Made by a program: the position numbers and the translations under genes. Under the pieces are notes generated by a model, which worked only from the letters and a program-made list of their open reading frames with translations, ran no database searches and had not been told where the DNA came from. Shown in pieces: positions 20,216 to 32,128 of a DNA stretch of 64,000 nucleotides (positions are counted from its first letter, which is position 1; the number at the start of each line of letters is the position of its first letter). Source of the stretch: Tritrichomonas musculus (taxonomy: Eukaryota; Parabasalia; Tritrichomonadida; Tritrichomonadidae); NCBI GenBank assembly GCA_039105265.1, contig JAPFFF010000013.1, positions 62,001 through 126,000 of the forward strand, in the 5' to 3' direction.

Positions 20216-20584
20216 TAAACTCTGTCCAAAAATGTTCAACAATTGATTTTTGAGAGAGTATTCAAATTATCTTTTTTTTTCTCATGCACCTATATGGTGA
20301 TTCGAAGGTTTTTTCCAAAGCTCTTTTTTTTTAGAGAGTAGCCCATGTCCCATAGAAAGTTGTAATTTCTCTTAAGGGAGTGGATATTTCTTTCAAAAAC
20401 CAAGGTTCCTTATATAAAAATAGCTTACTGAAAGGATAATTAAAAAAATAAACTTCTGAAAAATTGAATACATTGCTTTGAGAGAAAAAAGAAATTTTCG
20501 ACACTTTATCGTTTTTTTAGTCAATTTTCAGTGGAAAATGCGGTTTATGTGTACGTTAAGTCGAACATTTTTGGACAGGGTTTA
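20216..20584. mobile_element. Mariner-type MITE (TA ends), 369 bp
   Basis: The left end reads TA then AACTCTGTCCAAAAATGTTC; the right end read inward is TA then AACCCTGTCCAAAAATGTTC. Terminal repeats are ~25 bp with two mismatches and sit on TA dinucleotides, as expected for Tc1/mariner insertions. No coding frame inside, so it is non-autonomous. Confidence 0.7.
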
Positions 20585-20796
20585 AAATATATCAGAAAAA
20601 ATTGAAAGAATTTGAAATAAATAAATACAAAGATGGCACTTTTGGGCTGATCTGAAAAAGTTAAATTGACCAATTGATAGATTTACTGAATAGAAAATTA
20701 AATTAATAATTGCTAATTAAATAAGAAAAATATTCTTCTTTTAAATAAAATATTATATCAATTTTAGTTGCTTTGGCGTAAAAGCCTAATACATAG

Positions 20797-22029
20797 TTAA
20801 CTAAATATAATATTAACATTGCGAGGAGCCACTATTACAACTTGGAATGAGCATGATAAAGAAGCTTTAAATGATCCCAATTGAGAAGACTCAGAAATTT
20901 CAATGATTTGAAGTTTATCGCATTTCGAAAATGCTTCAAATCCTATCTCCTTGACACGCGGTGGAATTATGATGGATGTAATTGGTGTCTGATAAAACGC
21001 GTCGTTATCAATAAGTTCCAAATTTGAATCTTCACAAAATTCAACTTTTTGAATGCACAAGCAACATTCAAACGCAGACTTCCCAATAGTTATGACAGAG
21101 GAAGGAACAAATATGCTTTCAATATTTGAATAGGCAAAAGCAAAATCATTGATTGCATTCAATTTTGATTGACCTTCGAAATTGACCTTTCGAAGTTTCT
21201 TGCATGCAAAAAAGGCAGATTTTCCAATTAGCGTGACAAATGGTGGAATCGAAATTGATGGTAATGAAGAGTTAGAAAAAGCATTTTCTTCAATGATCAT
21301 TTCAGAAGAGGAAGAAAACTCGATTTGATTGAGTTTTTGACAGTAATCAAAGGCGCAAACAGAAATTTTGTTAATAAAAGAAGGAATCTGTGCAAATTGG
21401 ATGTTTCGATTTGCAAAAAAAAGAGTGTCAAAAGAGTCACTATTTTCATCAGTTTTTCCTAATATAAATTGACCTTTATATTCACTATAACGATGATTTA
21501 ATGGTGAAATTGTAATTTTATTCAAATTTCGTGTTTCATAGCACCAGCCAGGCTGAAGTTCAGCTTTTGATGGAATAAAAAGCGAAGTTATGGTGCATTT
21601 ACAAAAAGCATTTTTATCAATAATTCTTAATTCGGAATTTTCAGGTATTTCAACAGATTGTAGGTTAAAACAACAACTTATTAAAAAACTTGGAATTTCA
21701 ATGAGTTTTAGTGGTAGCGAAATTGAATGAATTGAGGAATGAAAAAAAGCACCTTCACCAATTTTCGTAATTTCCGAATTTTCTTGAAAACTGATTGAAT
21801 CTATATTAATTGAGCCATTAAATGAATTTTCAAGAATTTCAGTGATAATAAATTCTTCAGAATTGTATATAATAGATCGGGGTATTACAATATCTCCCAC
21901 TGCTGTTTTATCTCTTTCTAGAATTGCTGTTTTTTCTTTTTCATTTAGTATATATATAAGTCCAGAATCTGCTAAAATCTTTTTGGGCTGCCTTTGAAAA
22001 AAGGATGCTATTTTTTTAAAGATAAACAT
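20797..22029 (-). CDS. BspA-like LRR protein
   Basis: A 410-residue BspA-type LRR protein, paralogous to 7886-9307: it shares the head (VGDIVIPRSIIYNSEEFIIT), an LQPGWC block, an NHRYSEYKGQFILGKT block, and IPPxVTxIGKSAFxxC repeats. It starts MFIFKKIASFFQRQPKK, which is basic and amphipathic rather than a signal peptide; no membrane segment elsewhere. Only one copy of the NPRY-type module is present, against two in the paralogue. A TTTCATTC initiator-like motif precedes the ATG. Function unknown. Confidence 0.85.
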   Translation of the reverse strand: MFIFKKIASFFQRQPKKILADSGLIYILNEKEKTAILERDKTAVGDIVIPRSIIYNSEEFIITEILENSFNGSINIDSISFQENSEITKIGEGAFFHSSIHSISLPLKLIEIPSFLISCCFNLQSVEIPENSELRIIDKNAFCKCTITSLFIPSKAELQPGWCYETRNLNKITISPLNHRYSEYKGQFILGKTDENSDSFDTLFFANRNIQFAQIPSFINKISVCAFDYCQKLNQIEFSSSSEMIIEENAFSNSSLPSISIPPFVTLIGKSAFFACKKLRKVNFEGQSKLNAINDFAFAYSNIESIFVPSSVITIGKSAFECCLCIQKVEFCEDSNLELIDNDAFYQTPITSIIIPPRVKEIGFEAFSKCDKLQIIEISESSQLGSFKASLSCSFQVVIVAPRNVNIIFS

Positions 22030-23531
22030 TATGATTTGAAATTTGAATGAAATTGAAGAGTATACTTGAAATTAAAAGCCAGACCACTTTTTTTTCATTC
22101 AATTATTTTGGCATAACAATATTTTATTTCAAATTAAAATTTATCTGCAACGAAAATTTTTGGAGAAGGCCTCTCAAAAAGTGGACTGTCAAATGGATTT
22201 TTCTTATTGATGAAAAGGTTTTATGATTTCATAATAATATAACATAAAACTTTATTTTAAGCATTTGCACTTTTTAAATAAAAGATTAAAATTATTGGAA
22301 AAATTGTATAATTTCACGATGCTAAAAATGTGCATGCTATCATCCATTATTTGATATAAATATAGTATTAATTACAAATAAATAAATTTCAAATATAAGA
22401 AAATAACTCTTTGGTAGTGTTAAGCATAATTTTAATTTTATTCATGAAAAAATGTGAAAAATTTTGGAACAAAACAAAAAATAGAATTCTTTCTTTTTAA
22501 ATTATCTTTTTGAATTGGATTTGAATTATTAAATGAAAGATTTCCAACCTAGTGACTCTGCAAGTTCTTAACTATCCCATGAATCCAGCTTTAACCCCAA
22601 AGAAATCCAAAAATAATCAATCAAAATTCATATTATAATTATCTATAAAATTTGAATTAATATCAGGATTAATCATTTTTACATATAATAAAATATTTTT
22701 CAGTCTATTATAAAAAGGATCCTTTCATTGGAACCATGCTTTTAATAAAAAAAAATATTAATAACCAACAAAAAAGTTTACAAATTATAATTATTTAGCA
22801 TGCACTATATTAAATATCAATAAACAACTCATTGCAACATATATTTTATTATTTGCTTTCCGAAATAATAAATACAACTGATAAAAGTTTTAGAATAAAA
22901 CCGAATTTTCATATCACATTTCAAAAAAAATACGATCATGTTTTGAATTTGTTGCATCCACTTTCAAATTGATAGGTTTATTTCCGTAAAAAAAGAAAAG
23001 AGGCCCACTTGATAAAAGAACAATTTTATAAAACATTTTTCAGAAATTAGTTTGTTAAATTCAAATGAGATAGATAAAAGTAGAGATAATTGTCATTTTT
23101 TTGATGAAATAAAAATATCATTATTATTATTAAAAGTATATATAAGAGAAAATGAGTAATTTTTATTAATATATGCTAATAATAGTTATTAAATGCATTT
23201 AAAACGCAAATACATTTCTTTTTTAATGATTGTATAAACGATTTTTCTATCAAAAATAAAGAATTGTTCTTAAATATATGATCGAAGCTCAAATAATTGA
23301 ACACAAAAATATATATTAATAATGTCTGTTATATCATAATATTGTGATATATTATTTGAAAAGACTTTATAATTTTATTGTAGAACTTCAAATAATTTGA
23401 ATCAATGAATCTATTTTTTATTATTATATGTGATTTATACATATTCCAATTTAATGTTTAATAAAATTTATATAAAATTTGTGCGAGCAAATATGCATTG
23501 AAAATTGTATTTGACGTTAAAAGATTTTGGG
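22030..23531. other. 1.5-kb intergenic, divergent promoters
   Basis: Very AT-rich. A short protein-like remnant (MKDFQPSDSASS, stop, LSHESSFNPKEIQK) lies at ~22533-22615. No RNA gene, paired termini or long repeat supported. Confidence 0.4.
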
Positions 23532-24902
23532 ATGGATCAAACAAGCACTCCTCCTCAAGCGTTAACTCCAGACGACAAGCAGACTGACAACGATATTAAA
23601 ACAGAAATTTTTGAGGAAGAGGAAGAAATTATTCAAATTCAGGTGCAATCTCATACTATAAATGAAGAAATTACTCAGCAAAAGACTATAAATAATGTCC
23701 TGATGGATGAAATAACACAAACCGATTCAACTGTTTTTGCCAAAATACAAGATGATTTACCTAAAACTGATCAATCTTCACTAAGTGCTTCACATTCTTT
23801 AACCCAAACAGAAATAATGAGTGTTCAAATCGAAGATAATAGAGATCAATACGACAAATTTATGGAAAGGGAATTTTATCCCCAATTCAAAGCCAACGAA
23901 GCGAAGATCGATTCCCAAATTGAAAAAATTGACAACGCGATTGCAAAACTTCGATTTCTTACAGACAACTTCAATGAAGACATAGACATTACCCCATCGA
24001 CGTCAACCTCAGCGTCCATTGATCATTTTCCCAATCAACTCAAAATCAAGACGACCAAAAAAGCCCTCAAAAAAAAGAAAGCTAAAAAAACTACCAAAAT
24101 TCCTATTGAAAACTATGTAACGAGCAAGAAAACACGGAAAAGAACGATCAAGCATCACAAGCGTTTTTTAAGTCCATTAAAAATGACAACTGAAAAACGG
24201 TTGGACATGCTCATGAAGAAAAAGTCGAACGACCAAATAAGTTCAGAAAATCCCATATATATTCCTCGCGGATTGTCACAATTTGATCCAATTGTTTTAC
24301 GTTCTGGCTACCCGATTGTCTTTGAATACGAGCCAAAAGAGCCAGTCCGTCACGAACGGATTCCACACGGGCCCTTACGGACCCTTTTCAAGAACGGCGA
24401 CATGAAGTATGAGTTCCATGAAGGAACCGTCCGCATCAAGACAACAACAGGCTTCACCTACACCTACTACACGAACGGCGACAAACAGCAAGAGTTCCCT
24501 GACGGTGCAAGCGCATATCGTTACAATTCAAACGGGAGCGTCGAGTTCAGATGCGTTGACAAGACTTTGATGTATTTCTTCGAAAATGGCCAAATTGAGG
24601 AGCACTTTTCTAACGGACAAACACGTGTCAGATTTCCAGATAGAAGTGAGGTGAAAATTTTTGCTGACAATTCGTTCATATTCAAGGATAGAAAAGGGAA
24701 CATCCAGAGAGGGACTCTGTTTAACGAGAACTTGAGGAAACAGGTCAGATCGCCTTCAACGCCGGGAAGCCCAGGCGAGATGTCAACGCCAACTCCGAGA
24801 AAAAGAATTCCTGTTTCAACAAATTTGACATCGCAAAATAATGAAGATGATGATAAAGGCCTGTTGACTCCAAGAGAAAAATTGGGTGATGACAAAAAAT
24901 AA
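23532..24902 (+). CDS. SAS-4/CPAP (TCP10 G-box) protein
   Basis: From MDQTSTPPQALTP the product is 456 residues. The N-terminal ~180 residues are acidic and coiled-coil-prone, followed by a Lys-rich stretch (KKALKKKKAKKTTK). Residues ~275-395 are the TCP10/CPAP C-terminal G-box: successive beta-strand units with NGD/NGQ/DG turns (LFKNGDMKYEF, YYTNGDKQQEFPDGASAYRY, FFENGQIEEHFSNGQTRVRF). The G-box of SAS-4/CPAP binds STIL/Ana2 in centriole or basal-body assembly, fitting a flagellate. The tail has TP/SP sites (STPGSPGEMSTPTP) that could be phosphorylated. The upstream in-frame ATG at 23493 is followed at once by a stop, which fixes the start at 23532. The G-box half is clearly more GC-rich than the N-terminal half. 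Confidence 0.82.
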   Translation: MDQTSTPPQALTPDDKQTDNDIKTEIFEEEEEIIQIQVQSHTINEEITQQKTINNVLMDEITQTDSTVFAKIQDDLPKTDQSSLSASHSLTQTEIMSVQIEDNRDQYDKFMEREFYPQFKANEAKIDSQIEKIDNAIAKLRFLTDNFNEDIDITPSTSTSASIDHFPNQLKIKTTKKALKKKKAKKTTKIPIENYVTSKKTRKRTIKHHKRFLSPLKMTTEKRLDMLMKKKSNDQISSENPIYIPRGLSQFDPIVLRSGYPIVFEYEPKEPVRHERIPHGPLRTLFKNGDMKYEFHEGTVRIKTTTGFTYTYYTNGDKQQEFPDGASAYRYNSNGSVEFRCVDKTLMYFFENGQIEEHFSNGQTRVRFPDRSEVKIFADNSFIFKDRKGNIQRGTLFNENLRKQVRSPSTPGSPGEMSTPTPRKRIPVSTNLTSQNNEDDDKGLLTPREKLGDDKK

Positions 24903-25649
24903 TTTGAATGACTTTTTTTTTAATGTATATATGTAAAGTTCTAAAATAAAATAAAAAAAAATTAAATATTATTATTATTATTATTTTAAAAAAGCTTCAT
25001 TTGAAGAAATTATCTAATCCTGCCCATCTATGATTTTTTGGACATTTCAGGATTTAAAAGGAAAAAGAAAAACTGATTATTTTTCTATTAAAATCCTTAA
25101 AATAGAAAGCTCTGGAATATGTATGCCATTCAAATATCCTATTTTTGAATGCATTCAATCAAAAAATTGAAAACCTTGGGATATAAAAACTATTAGATTA
25201 TCTTCTTTAGGATATAAAAATCATTGAATTAAGAAGATAATGAAAAAGTTTATAATTAGAAGCATACCAATGATAAAAAGTGCAATTTTATTTGATATGT
25301 GTCACAAAATCTATATGGATATTTCTTGTATCCTAGGATTTAAGTTATCCTAACTGTTTTTCCTAGCTCAAAAGGATTAAAATCAAGCTTGAATGTTTTT
25401 TAGTATTCAAATAGTTAATAACCGTTTATATTCAAATTTCAATATTGATAAATAAAAGTAATATATATTTAAATTAACAAGCTTTTACTAAAAATCATTC
25501 AGGGAGAATTTGGTGAAGAATTTATTAACATTTTGATTTCACTGCTCCTGGCATAATATGAAGGCTTATGTCATAAAAAGTAAGTAAAAATCATAAAACA
25601 CCCAAGTGAAATGCAATTTAAAAACATAAGATGAAATTTCATCTTTAAT
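24903..25649. other. AT-rich intergenic
   Basis: Spacer between the convergent CPAP gene and the ankyrin cassette array. No gene or structured element supported. Confidence 0.4.
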
Positions 25650-28473
25650 ATTTATGTTGATTGATTTGTTTTGCAATAAAAGTTTGATTATTTCTTGATT
25701 ATTCTTGGCAGCAGCAATATGCAAGGCAGTTTTTTAAGCATTAATAATCAATTTTATTAAAAAAGCTAATGTTTTTAATTCTATTTGAAATAAAATTAAA
25801 TAAAATTTGATGAAAGATTATTAATGTGAAATTTCATTCATATTAGTGAATTGAAATTCCATTCAAAAACAATTCTTTTAATTATCACATAAAAAATATT
25901 AAATTAAAAATTTCAAAAGATAAAAATAATTCAAATTTCATGAAAAATAGTGATATTAGAAAATTTCATTAAAATGACGAAATTATTAATTTCATTATTT
26001 TAAATAAAATTGAACAGAATGAAACAAAAAAAATGACTTTGGAACTATTTTAACACAAATATTTTGAAACGCCATTCAAAACTAATCAAAATGAAAACGT
26101 AATTGAAAAATAGAAATAAAAACATAATTTAAAAATATAATTACAAATTTCATTAAAATAAATTTGTTTTGAATTTCATAAAAAAAATAAATCATTCAAA
26201 AACTGTATTAATAAAAAAGAATAGATTTTAAAATTTGTAAAGAATTAACTTCAATATTTGGATGATTCACTAAAAGCTGGACAATTTCAAAATCTTCATT
26301 TTCAACAGCAATATGCAATGCTGTCTTATAAAATTATAAATAAGAATCTTATTAATAATTCTTCAATAAAAACGATATGGAAAAAAAAAATCTTTTAAAA
26401 ATTTCATTAAAACTTTTTCTTTGAATTACGTTAGATTTGAAAATAGAACCGTAGATTCATTAAATTAATTAATATGGAATATAATAAAAGCACAATAGTT
26501 GAAATTGTATGAAACAATTAATTTCAAATTTCATTATTCAAAAAAATCATTAAATATCATTAAAAAAATAATTTGTGAATTTCATAACAAAAAAACAAAT
26601 CAATGAATTTCATAAAAACCAATTTATCAAATTTCATCAAAAATTAAATAAATAAAATTTCATTAAATAAATGTTTTAAGTAAATGAGATAAAAAAATAT
26701 GAAAGTTTGAATTGCATAAAAATAACCAAAAATTGAAATCATATTAGAAATGTGTTAATTAGGAATATAATCAAAAAATCAAATTAGCAAATTTCATTAA
26801 TAAAATAAAAATGATGAATTTTATGAAACTTAAAATATTGGAATGAAATTCATAAATATTTGATATAAAACAGAATTCAAATATATCAAAATAGAAATGT
26901 ATTCAATATTTACATCAATATCTGGATTATTTAATAAAATTTCAACAGCTTTTGGATTTCTTTTTTCAACAGCAATATGTAATGGCGCTTTATAAAAAAT
27001 GAATTTTAAATTGAATTAAAATATAATCAATTGAAATGGTATTCAATTTATTGTTTTGAAATTTTATTTAAAATGAAAAATTTGAAATTTTATTTAAAAA
27101 AGAACGCAGTTCAAATTACAATATTAAATTAAGTTTAAAAACATTTTCATTAAAAAAATTATCTTGAAATTTCATTTAAATTTAATCTATTGAATTTTTT
27201 CAGTTGAATTAATACAATTATTTTAAAATTTCATTCAAAAAAAAATTAAATTGAAATTGACATCATATTGACTTCAATAAGTTTGTCATTTAATAAAAGA
27301 TTAATTATCTCACAATTCTCTTTTTCAGCTGCTATATGCAATGTTGATTTATAAATATGATCGATTTTAAACTGTATTAAAAATAATTATAAATAAAACT
27401 GTATTTAAAAAAAAATTATTATTTGAAACTTCATTAAATAATAATATTTTCAAGAATTATATTTAAAAAAAATCATTTGAAATGTTATGAAAAAAATTGA
27501 TTGAAATTTCATTTAAAAATTCAATTAAAAATTGAATTAAAATGATTATAATTGAATTTTATCAAAAATTTGAATTTTAAAATTATATTAAAAATATATG
27601 AAGTGAACAAGATTAATAAAATAAAAAAAATTTCTACCGAATTCACATCAACTTTACTGTTTTCTAATAATTTTCCAATAATTTCAAGGTTTTCTAATTC
27701 AATAGCTATATTTATTGGATAACAATGAAATGATTTGAATCCAAAATTTCATTAAAAAATATTAAAATTGAAATTTTATTTATAAATATTGATAAAAACG
27801 ATATAAAAAATATTTTATTTTCAAAATTACATTAAAATCAAACTCAGAATTTCATTAAAATTAAGTCCAAATTGAATTTTATCAATTAATTTATAATTTC
27901 GTTATTAAAAAAAGTCATTCAAAATTTCATTAGAAAATAATTATGCTTTTAAATTTCATTAAAAATAATAATTTAAAATTACATCAATTTTTCAATTCGG
28001 AATTAAATTCAAATTAATGAGTAAAAACGATATTTAAATAATTAATTTAAATTGATTTCTGATTTGGGTCAATTTCTTTATGAGTTAATAAAAGCTGAAA
28101 CATTTCGGTATTTTGTTTTTCAATTGCAATGTGTAATGGCGTTTTATGAAATTCTTTCAAAAACTTCATTCAAAAAATTTTTTTTTTTTTAGAAATTTCA
28201 TTAACTCAAAAAAGAAATATTATAAATATTATAATTTTTGTAATGTTATTAAAATAGATATTCATGAATTGTATTAAACAATATACAATTTAAAAAACGA
28301 CATTAAAAAGGTTTTAATTTGAAACGTGATTAAAAATCAATTGATTTTTAAACTTTATTTAAATTTTATTTTTTTAAAACTAAAGGTATGTTTATGCCAA
28401 TATTTTTTTGTTGCAATAAAATTTCAACAATTTCAATATTTCCTTTTTCAACAGCCGCATTTAAAATTGTTTT
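25650..28473 (-). pseudogene. Array of seven isolated ankyrin units
   Basis: On the minus strand, seven ankyrin units occur as islands: 28390-28473, 28062-28145, 27641-27718, 27267-27350, 26908-26991, 26244-26327 and 25650-25733. Six are exactly 28 codons, from Lys-x-x-Leu-(His/Asn) to the terminal Asn of the (D/E)VN-type turn, with no stop or indel (for example KTALHIAVENEDFEIVQLLV). The third is a 26-codon form. They are separated by 244-580 bp of AT-rich sequence full of AAATTTCATTAAAA-like motifs and stop codons. They follow a DUF3447 gene whose own ankyrin tail is missing. I see no GT...AG or trichomonad ACTAAC splice signals at the borders. Labelled pseudogene for want of a better class; exons with odd introns or silent cassettes are alternatives. 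Confidence 0.6.
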
Positions 28474-28569
28474 ATTTAAAACACAAAATTTTTAAATTGA
28501 ATTAAAAAAATTTTTTTTTTTTGAAATTCTATTAAAAAAAAATATTTTGAAATGTTATTAAAAAGTAGA

Positions 28570-29811
28570 TTAAGAAATGTCATAAGAAAACAAATTATTA
28601 TTAAAAACTTCATTAGACAAAAAAATTTTTTTTGTTAAAATGATTTGTCTTGTATTGCTTAAATGATACTTCTTTTCCTTTTTTAAAAGATTTTCAACAA
28701 TTGAGAGGTAATCGTACTTGCAAAATGAGAAAAAGAAATGAAAATCATTCAATTTTTTTTGTTGAAAAAGTGAATAATTTCTAGCTTTAATGATAGCCAT
28801 ATCAACTTCATCATCAAAAGAATTTGTTATTGTAGAGAGAGAATTTTGTAAATAATCTTTTAAGAGATTGTGATGACATTTAACTGATTCCAAAATTGCT
28901 TCTTTTATAAAATCTTCTCTCGGTTTAATTTCGCTATATTCAAGGTAATGAATCAAATCTGAATCGCTTCCATGCACTGCATAATTCCACAGCTGTGGTG
29001 TCAATTTAACTCCACCAAAACACAGGTATTGAAATATTTCATAAGAACCGTGAAAAACCGAGTACTCAATCAATGTCGGATTTCTATACAACAAAAACGG
29101 ATTCGTTTCAAAAATTGACGGTTTGACAAATGAGTTTAAATCATAAATCTTATGTTGTGTAAATGAAATAAAACTTTTAACGTCGCCTTTTTGAATAAAA
29201 ATACAAATAGCATCGTCGTTTTCGCCGATTTCTCGTTTTATTTCAAACAATTCATCATTTTTTTCAATGTAATTGATATTGAAAAACGAATTATCTTCTT
29301 GTTTTTCTTCTTCTTCTTCTTCTTCTTTACTTGAACTTTTTCTTTGGTTTATTTCGTTGAAAATTTTTTTGTCAAAAAAATTCTTAAATTCTTTGTAAAA
29401 ATAAAAAGGATAAAAAGCGGTTTGGTACTTCCCTTTTGAAATGATTCGGGCAATCGTTTTGTCAGGTGTGAGAATATTGTTTTTAAATAGATACAGAAGA
29501 AGTCGTTTGTTGTTTTTGAATATATTGAAAATTTCAAAATTTGAATAATATTTTAATATTTCAGTCTTGAAAAGTGACAAAATTGCTTGGATTTTGCTGA
29601 AGAACCCACTGTTACGATGATAGTTGTTGGATATTTTTACTAGTAGATGAAGTAGCTCTTTTAACAAAAATTTATTTCGAGATATCTCTTGTTGAATTAA
29701 TAATTCTGATAACGAATGAAATTCTATTTCGGGATCACTTTCATTGTCGATATATTCGAGTATTTGATTTAGTATGCCACTCATCATAGCAAAATATTCA
29801 TTCGGTTCCAT
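28570..29811 (-). CDS. DUF3447 protein, ankyrin tail separated
   Basis: 413 residues from MEPNEYFAMMSGILNQILEY; upstream in-frame codons lack ATG. N-terminal helices carry FEIFNIFKNNKRLLLYLF as in the gene at 17848-20034; an acidic EEEEEEEK loop sits near residue 175; DUF3447 follows (GENDDAICIFIQKGDVKSFI, NPTLIEYSVFHGSYEIFQYL, YAVHGSDSDLIHYLE, SVKCHHNLLKDYL). The domain is complete but the frame ends right after it, where ankyrin repeats should start. Ankyrin units on the same strand begin about 100 bp downstream. The ORF end is probably the point where the spacer sequence invaded the gene. An AACTTTTTGA motif lies ~55 nt upstream of the ATG. Confidence 0.78.
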   Translation of the reverse strand: MEPNEYFAMMSGILNQILEYIDNESDPEIEFHSLSELLIQQEISRNKFLLKELLHLLVKISNNYHRNSGFFSKIQAILSLFKTEILKYYSNFEIFNIFKNNKRLLLYLFKNNILTPDKTIARIISKGKYQTAFYPFYFYKEFKNFFDKKIFNEINQRKSSSKEEEEEEEKQEDNSFFNINYIEKNDELFEIKREIGENDDAICIFIQKGDVKSFISFTQHKIYDLNSFVKPSIFETNPFLLYRNPTLIEYSVFHGSYEIFQYLCFGGVKLTPQLWNYAVHGSDSDLIHYLEYSEIKPREDFIKEAILESVKCHHNLLKDYLQNSLSTITNSFDDEVDMAIIKARNYSLFQQKKLNDFHFFFSFCKYDYLSIVENLLKKEKKYHLSNTRQIILTKKIFLSNEVFNNNLFSYDIS

Positions 29812-30939
29812 TTTAAAAAAAGGTATTTTATATTTTATCTGAAAGTTTAGAATTTTTATCAAAAAGTTAAAAAATCATCCTGTCAAACTATTCGAAAAAT
29901 ACATTTATATCCAAATATATTTAGTATATTAGCAAAATTATGCATATTTATTTAATTATGTGCTCATAAAATTGGGGATTTTTATTTTGAAACACTAAAA
30001 ATGAGATATTTTCAGAAAATTTGATTAAATTATCGTTGAATAATAATAATTTTTTGCATTTAATTAAAAACAATTAAACAATTTTAGGTTTTATTTTTGT
30101 TTTATATTTCATTAAATTAGTAGTGGTTCTAGAATCAACTAAAAATGAGTTAAAAAGTGCCAATAATCCAATTTTTTACCTTTCGGACGTAATTGTTATT
30201 TTATAAAATTCAATGAAAAGACGTATTAAAATGTAAAAATTGCCGAAATGAAACGTAATTACAGAATTAAAATAATAATTAAAAAAAAGCAAAGAGGTTT
30301 AGTTTCGAACTCAATACTTTGTAATCAAATTAATTTAACTTCTAAGCTAGAGCTCTCAAATTTGAAAGGATAAAATATTTATATTTAAAGATAAATATCC
30401 TTATTTTTCAAATAAAAATTTTTATTAACTTTTTCTAAAAAAGTCGTACTCTTTATTTTTTCACCACTATCATATTTTTTTGTAAACATTTCAATATTGA
30501 AAAAACTCATAGAAAATAAAATTCAATGGTTATTATTTCAGAAAAAGTTTAAAACCTTAAAATTTCACCATTTCGATCATTTTTTTAAAATTTTTGCATC
30601 CTCTCATCTTTTATTTTTTATTGAAAAAAAGGAATAGGATTAAAATAAGAATAGAAATAAATAATTTATATATACCAAAACATAGCAAAAATACTCAAGA
30701 AATAAATTTTTTTATGACAATTCATTTTGTGATAACTCATAGAATTTTTTAAACACAATTTGATAGTGGTTCCTTAAAACATTATGAATAAATTATGTTC
30801 ATATCACTTTAATTCAATTTCAGTTTATTATGTGTACTGTAAAATATATTTGCATTATAAAAGTGAAAAAATGAAATTAGGTTTCCGTATTTTTTGTAAG
30901 CATGTTAATATTGAATAAACTCATTGAATATAAGTTTCA

Positions 30940-31197
30940 ATGATTTTTTTTCTTGATATTTTTGGTTTTGGTTTCAATAACAATTTTACTTGTAATGGAT
31001 CACAAAATAGAGGATTTATGCCAGACCAGCCAACAAAAATACCAAAGAAGATGAAAGAGGTTTCTGTAAAGCCTCTTCCTCTTTTGTGTTGTACTGGCAA
31101 TTTTCCCCATAATTTAGATCAACATAATGAAGATATAATAAATTGTGACCAAAACGAAGGAAAAGTTTTAGTCAAAATCCAACAACTTTATACTTAA
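30940..31197 (+). CDS. Possible small hypothetical protein
   Basis: 85 codons beginning MIFFLDIFGFGFNNNFTCNG and ending KVLVKIQQLYT. The middle (PDQPTKIPKKMKEVSVKPLP) is less AT-biased than the surroundings, and a TTTCAATG leader precedes the ATG. No family recognised; it could equally be a gene fragment. Confidence 0.25.
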   Translation: MIFFLDIFGFGFNNNFTCNGSQNRGFMPDQPTKIPKKMKEVSVKPLPLLCCTGNFPHNLDQHNEDIINCDQNEGKVLVKIQQLYT

Positions 31198-32118
31198 CGA
31201 TCAAAAAAAATTTTGTTAAAAAAAAAAAAAAATCATTATATTTAAATCCTTAATAATTAAATATATTTATTTTTTTTCATCAAATATTTGAGTCTCACAT
31301 CTAACCTTCTTGATAATAAAATGAAAATGTATTCAATTTTTTGGTTAAACGCATATTTTTATATAAAAAACAAAGAACAAAATTTTAAATCTCACAATAA
31401 ATTATAGTATTAATAAATTATCTTTATTATTTTAAATATCTGACATATATTTTAAATTGAGTAAGAATATCATATATATTATATATCAGAAAAAAAAATT
31501 TATACATTATTTTTCAAAAAAGCATGATTAATGCAATCTCTTCAGTCAAGAAATTTGTTTCTCTTAATCTGAGTCTTCAAAACTTTAAATTGGCTGAAAA
31601 AATACAATTATAAAAATTATCAAAAGCGTTAAGTCACCTCACATGAATACCTCTTATTTTCATATAAAAAGGACGTCACAAAAAAAAACCTTATAAAAAT
31701 GTTACATAATCAAAATATATTTTATCTTTTGTAACAATTTTTCTTTTTTTTTTTTTTTTAAAATAATAAACAAATTACAATTATTATTCAGAGCATTATT
31801 TTCAATATATCTTAAATATATGAATAAAAAAAATCTTATAAATAATTTTTCTTTTATGGGATAATCAATATAAGTATTTGTTCAATATTATAAAAATAAT
31901 TACGTAAAAGTTTTCTCTTTTGATTTCTTTATCTCTCATTATATTTATTCTAGATACCCTAATATTGTTTATAATAATAAATTCAAGCAAATCGCATGTC
32001 ATCAAAAATTTCATTTTTTTTATTTATTCAATACTTTTTTGAAATATTTGAATTGAAAATATTGTTAATGCTTATTCAATATTTTGAATGAAATTAAGAG
32101 TGCTTTTTTTTTATTTAT

Positions 32119-32128
32119 TCATTCAAAT
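32119..32128 (+). promoter_or_regulatory. Initiator-like element
   Basis: TCATTC with the A at 32121, eight nt before the ATG at 32129. It fits the trichomonad TCA(+1)Y initiator and supports the downstream Met as start. Confidence 0.35.

Larger units (their letters stand above)
29812..32128. other. 2.3-kb AT-rich intergenic
   Basis: No long coding frame or paired termini. One small frame, listed separately at 30940-31197, is the only candidate gene. Confidence 0.4.

Noticed and set aside
25650-28473. Ordinary GT-AG introns between the ankyrin islands
   Set aside because: Several island 3' borders have no GT nearby and the 5' borders share TTTATAAA rather than an AG or ACTAAC-type acceptor; not supported from sequence alone.
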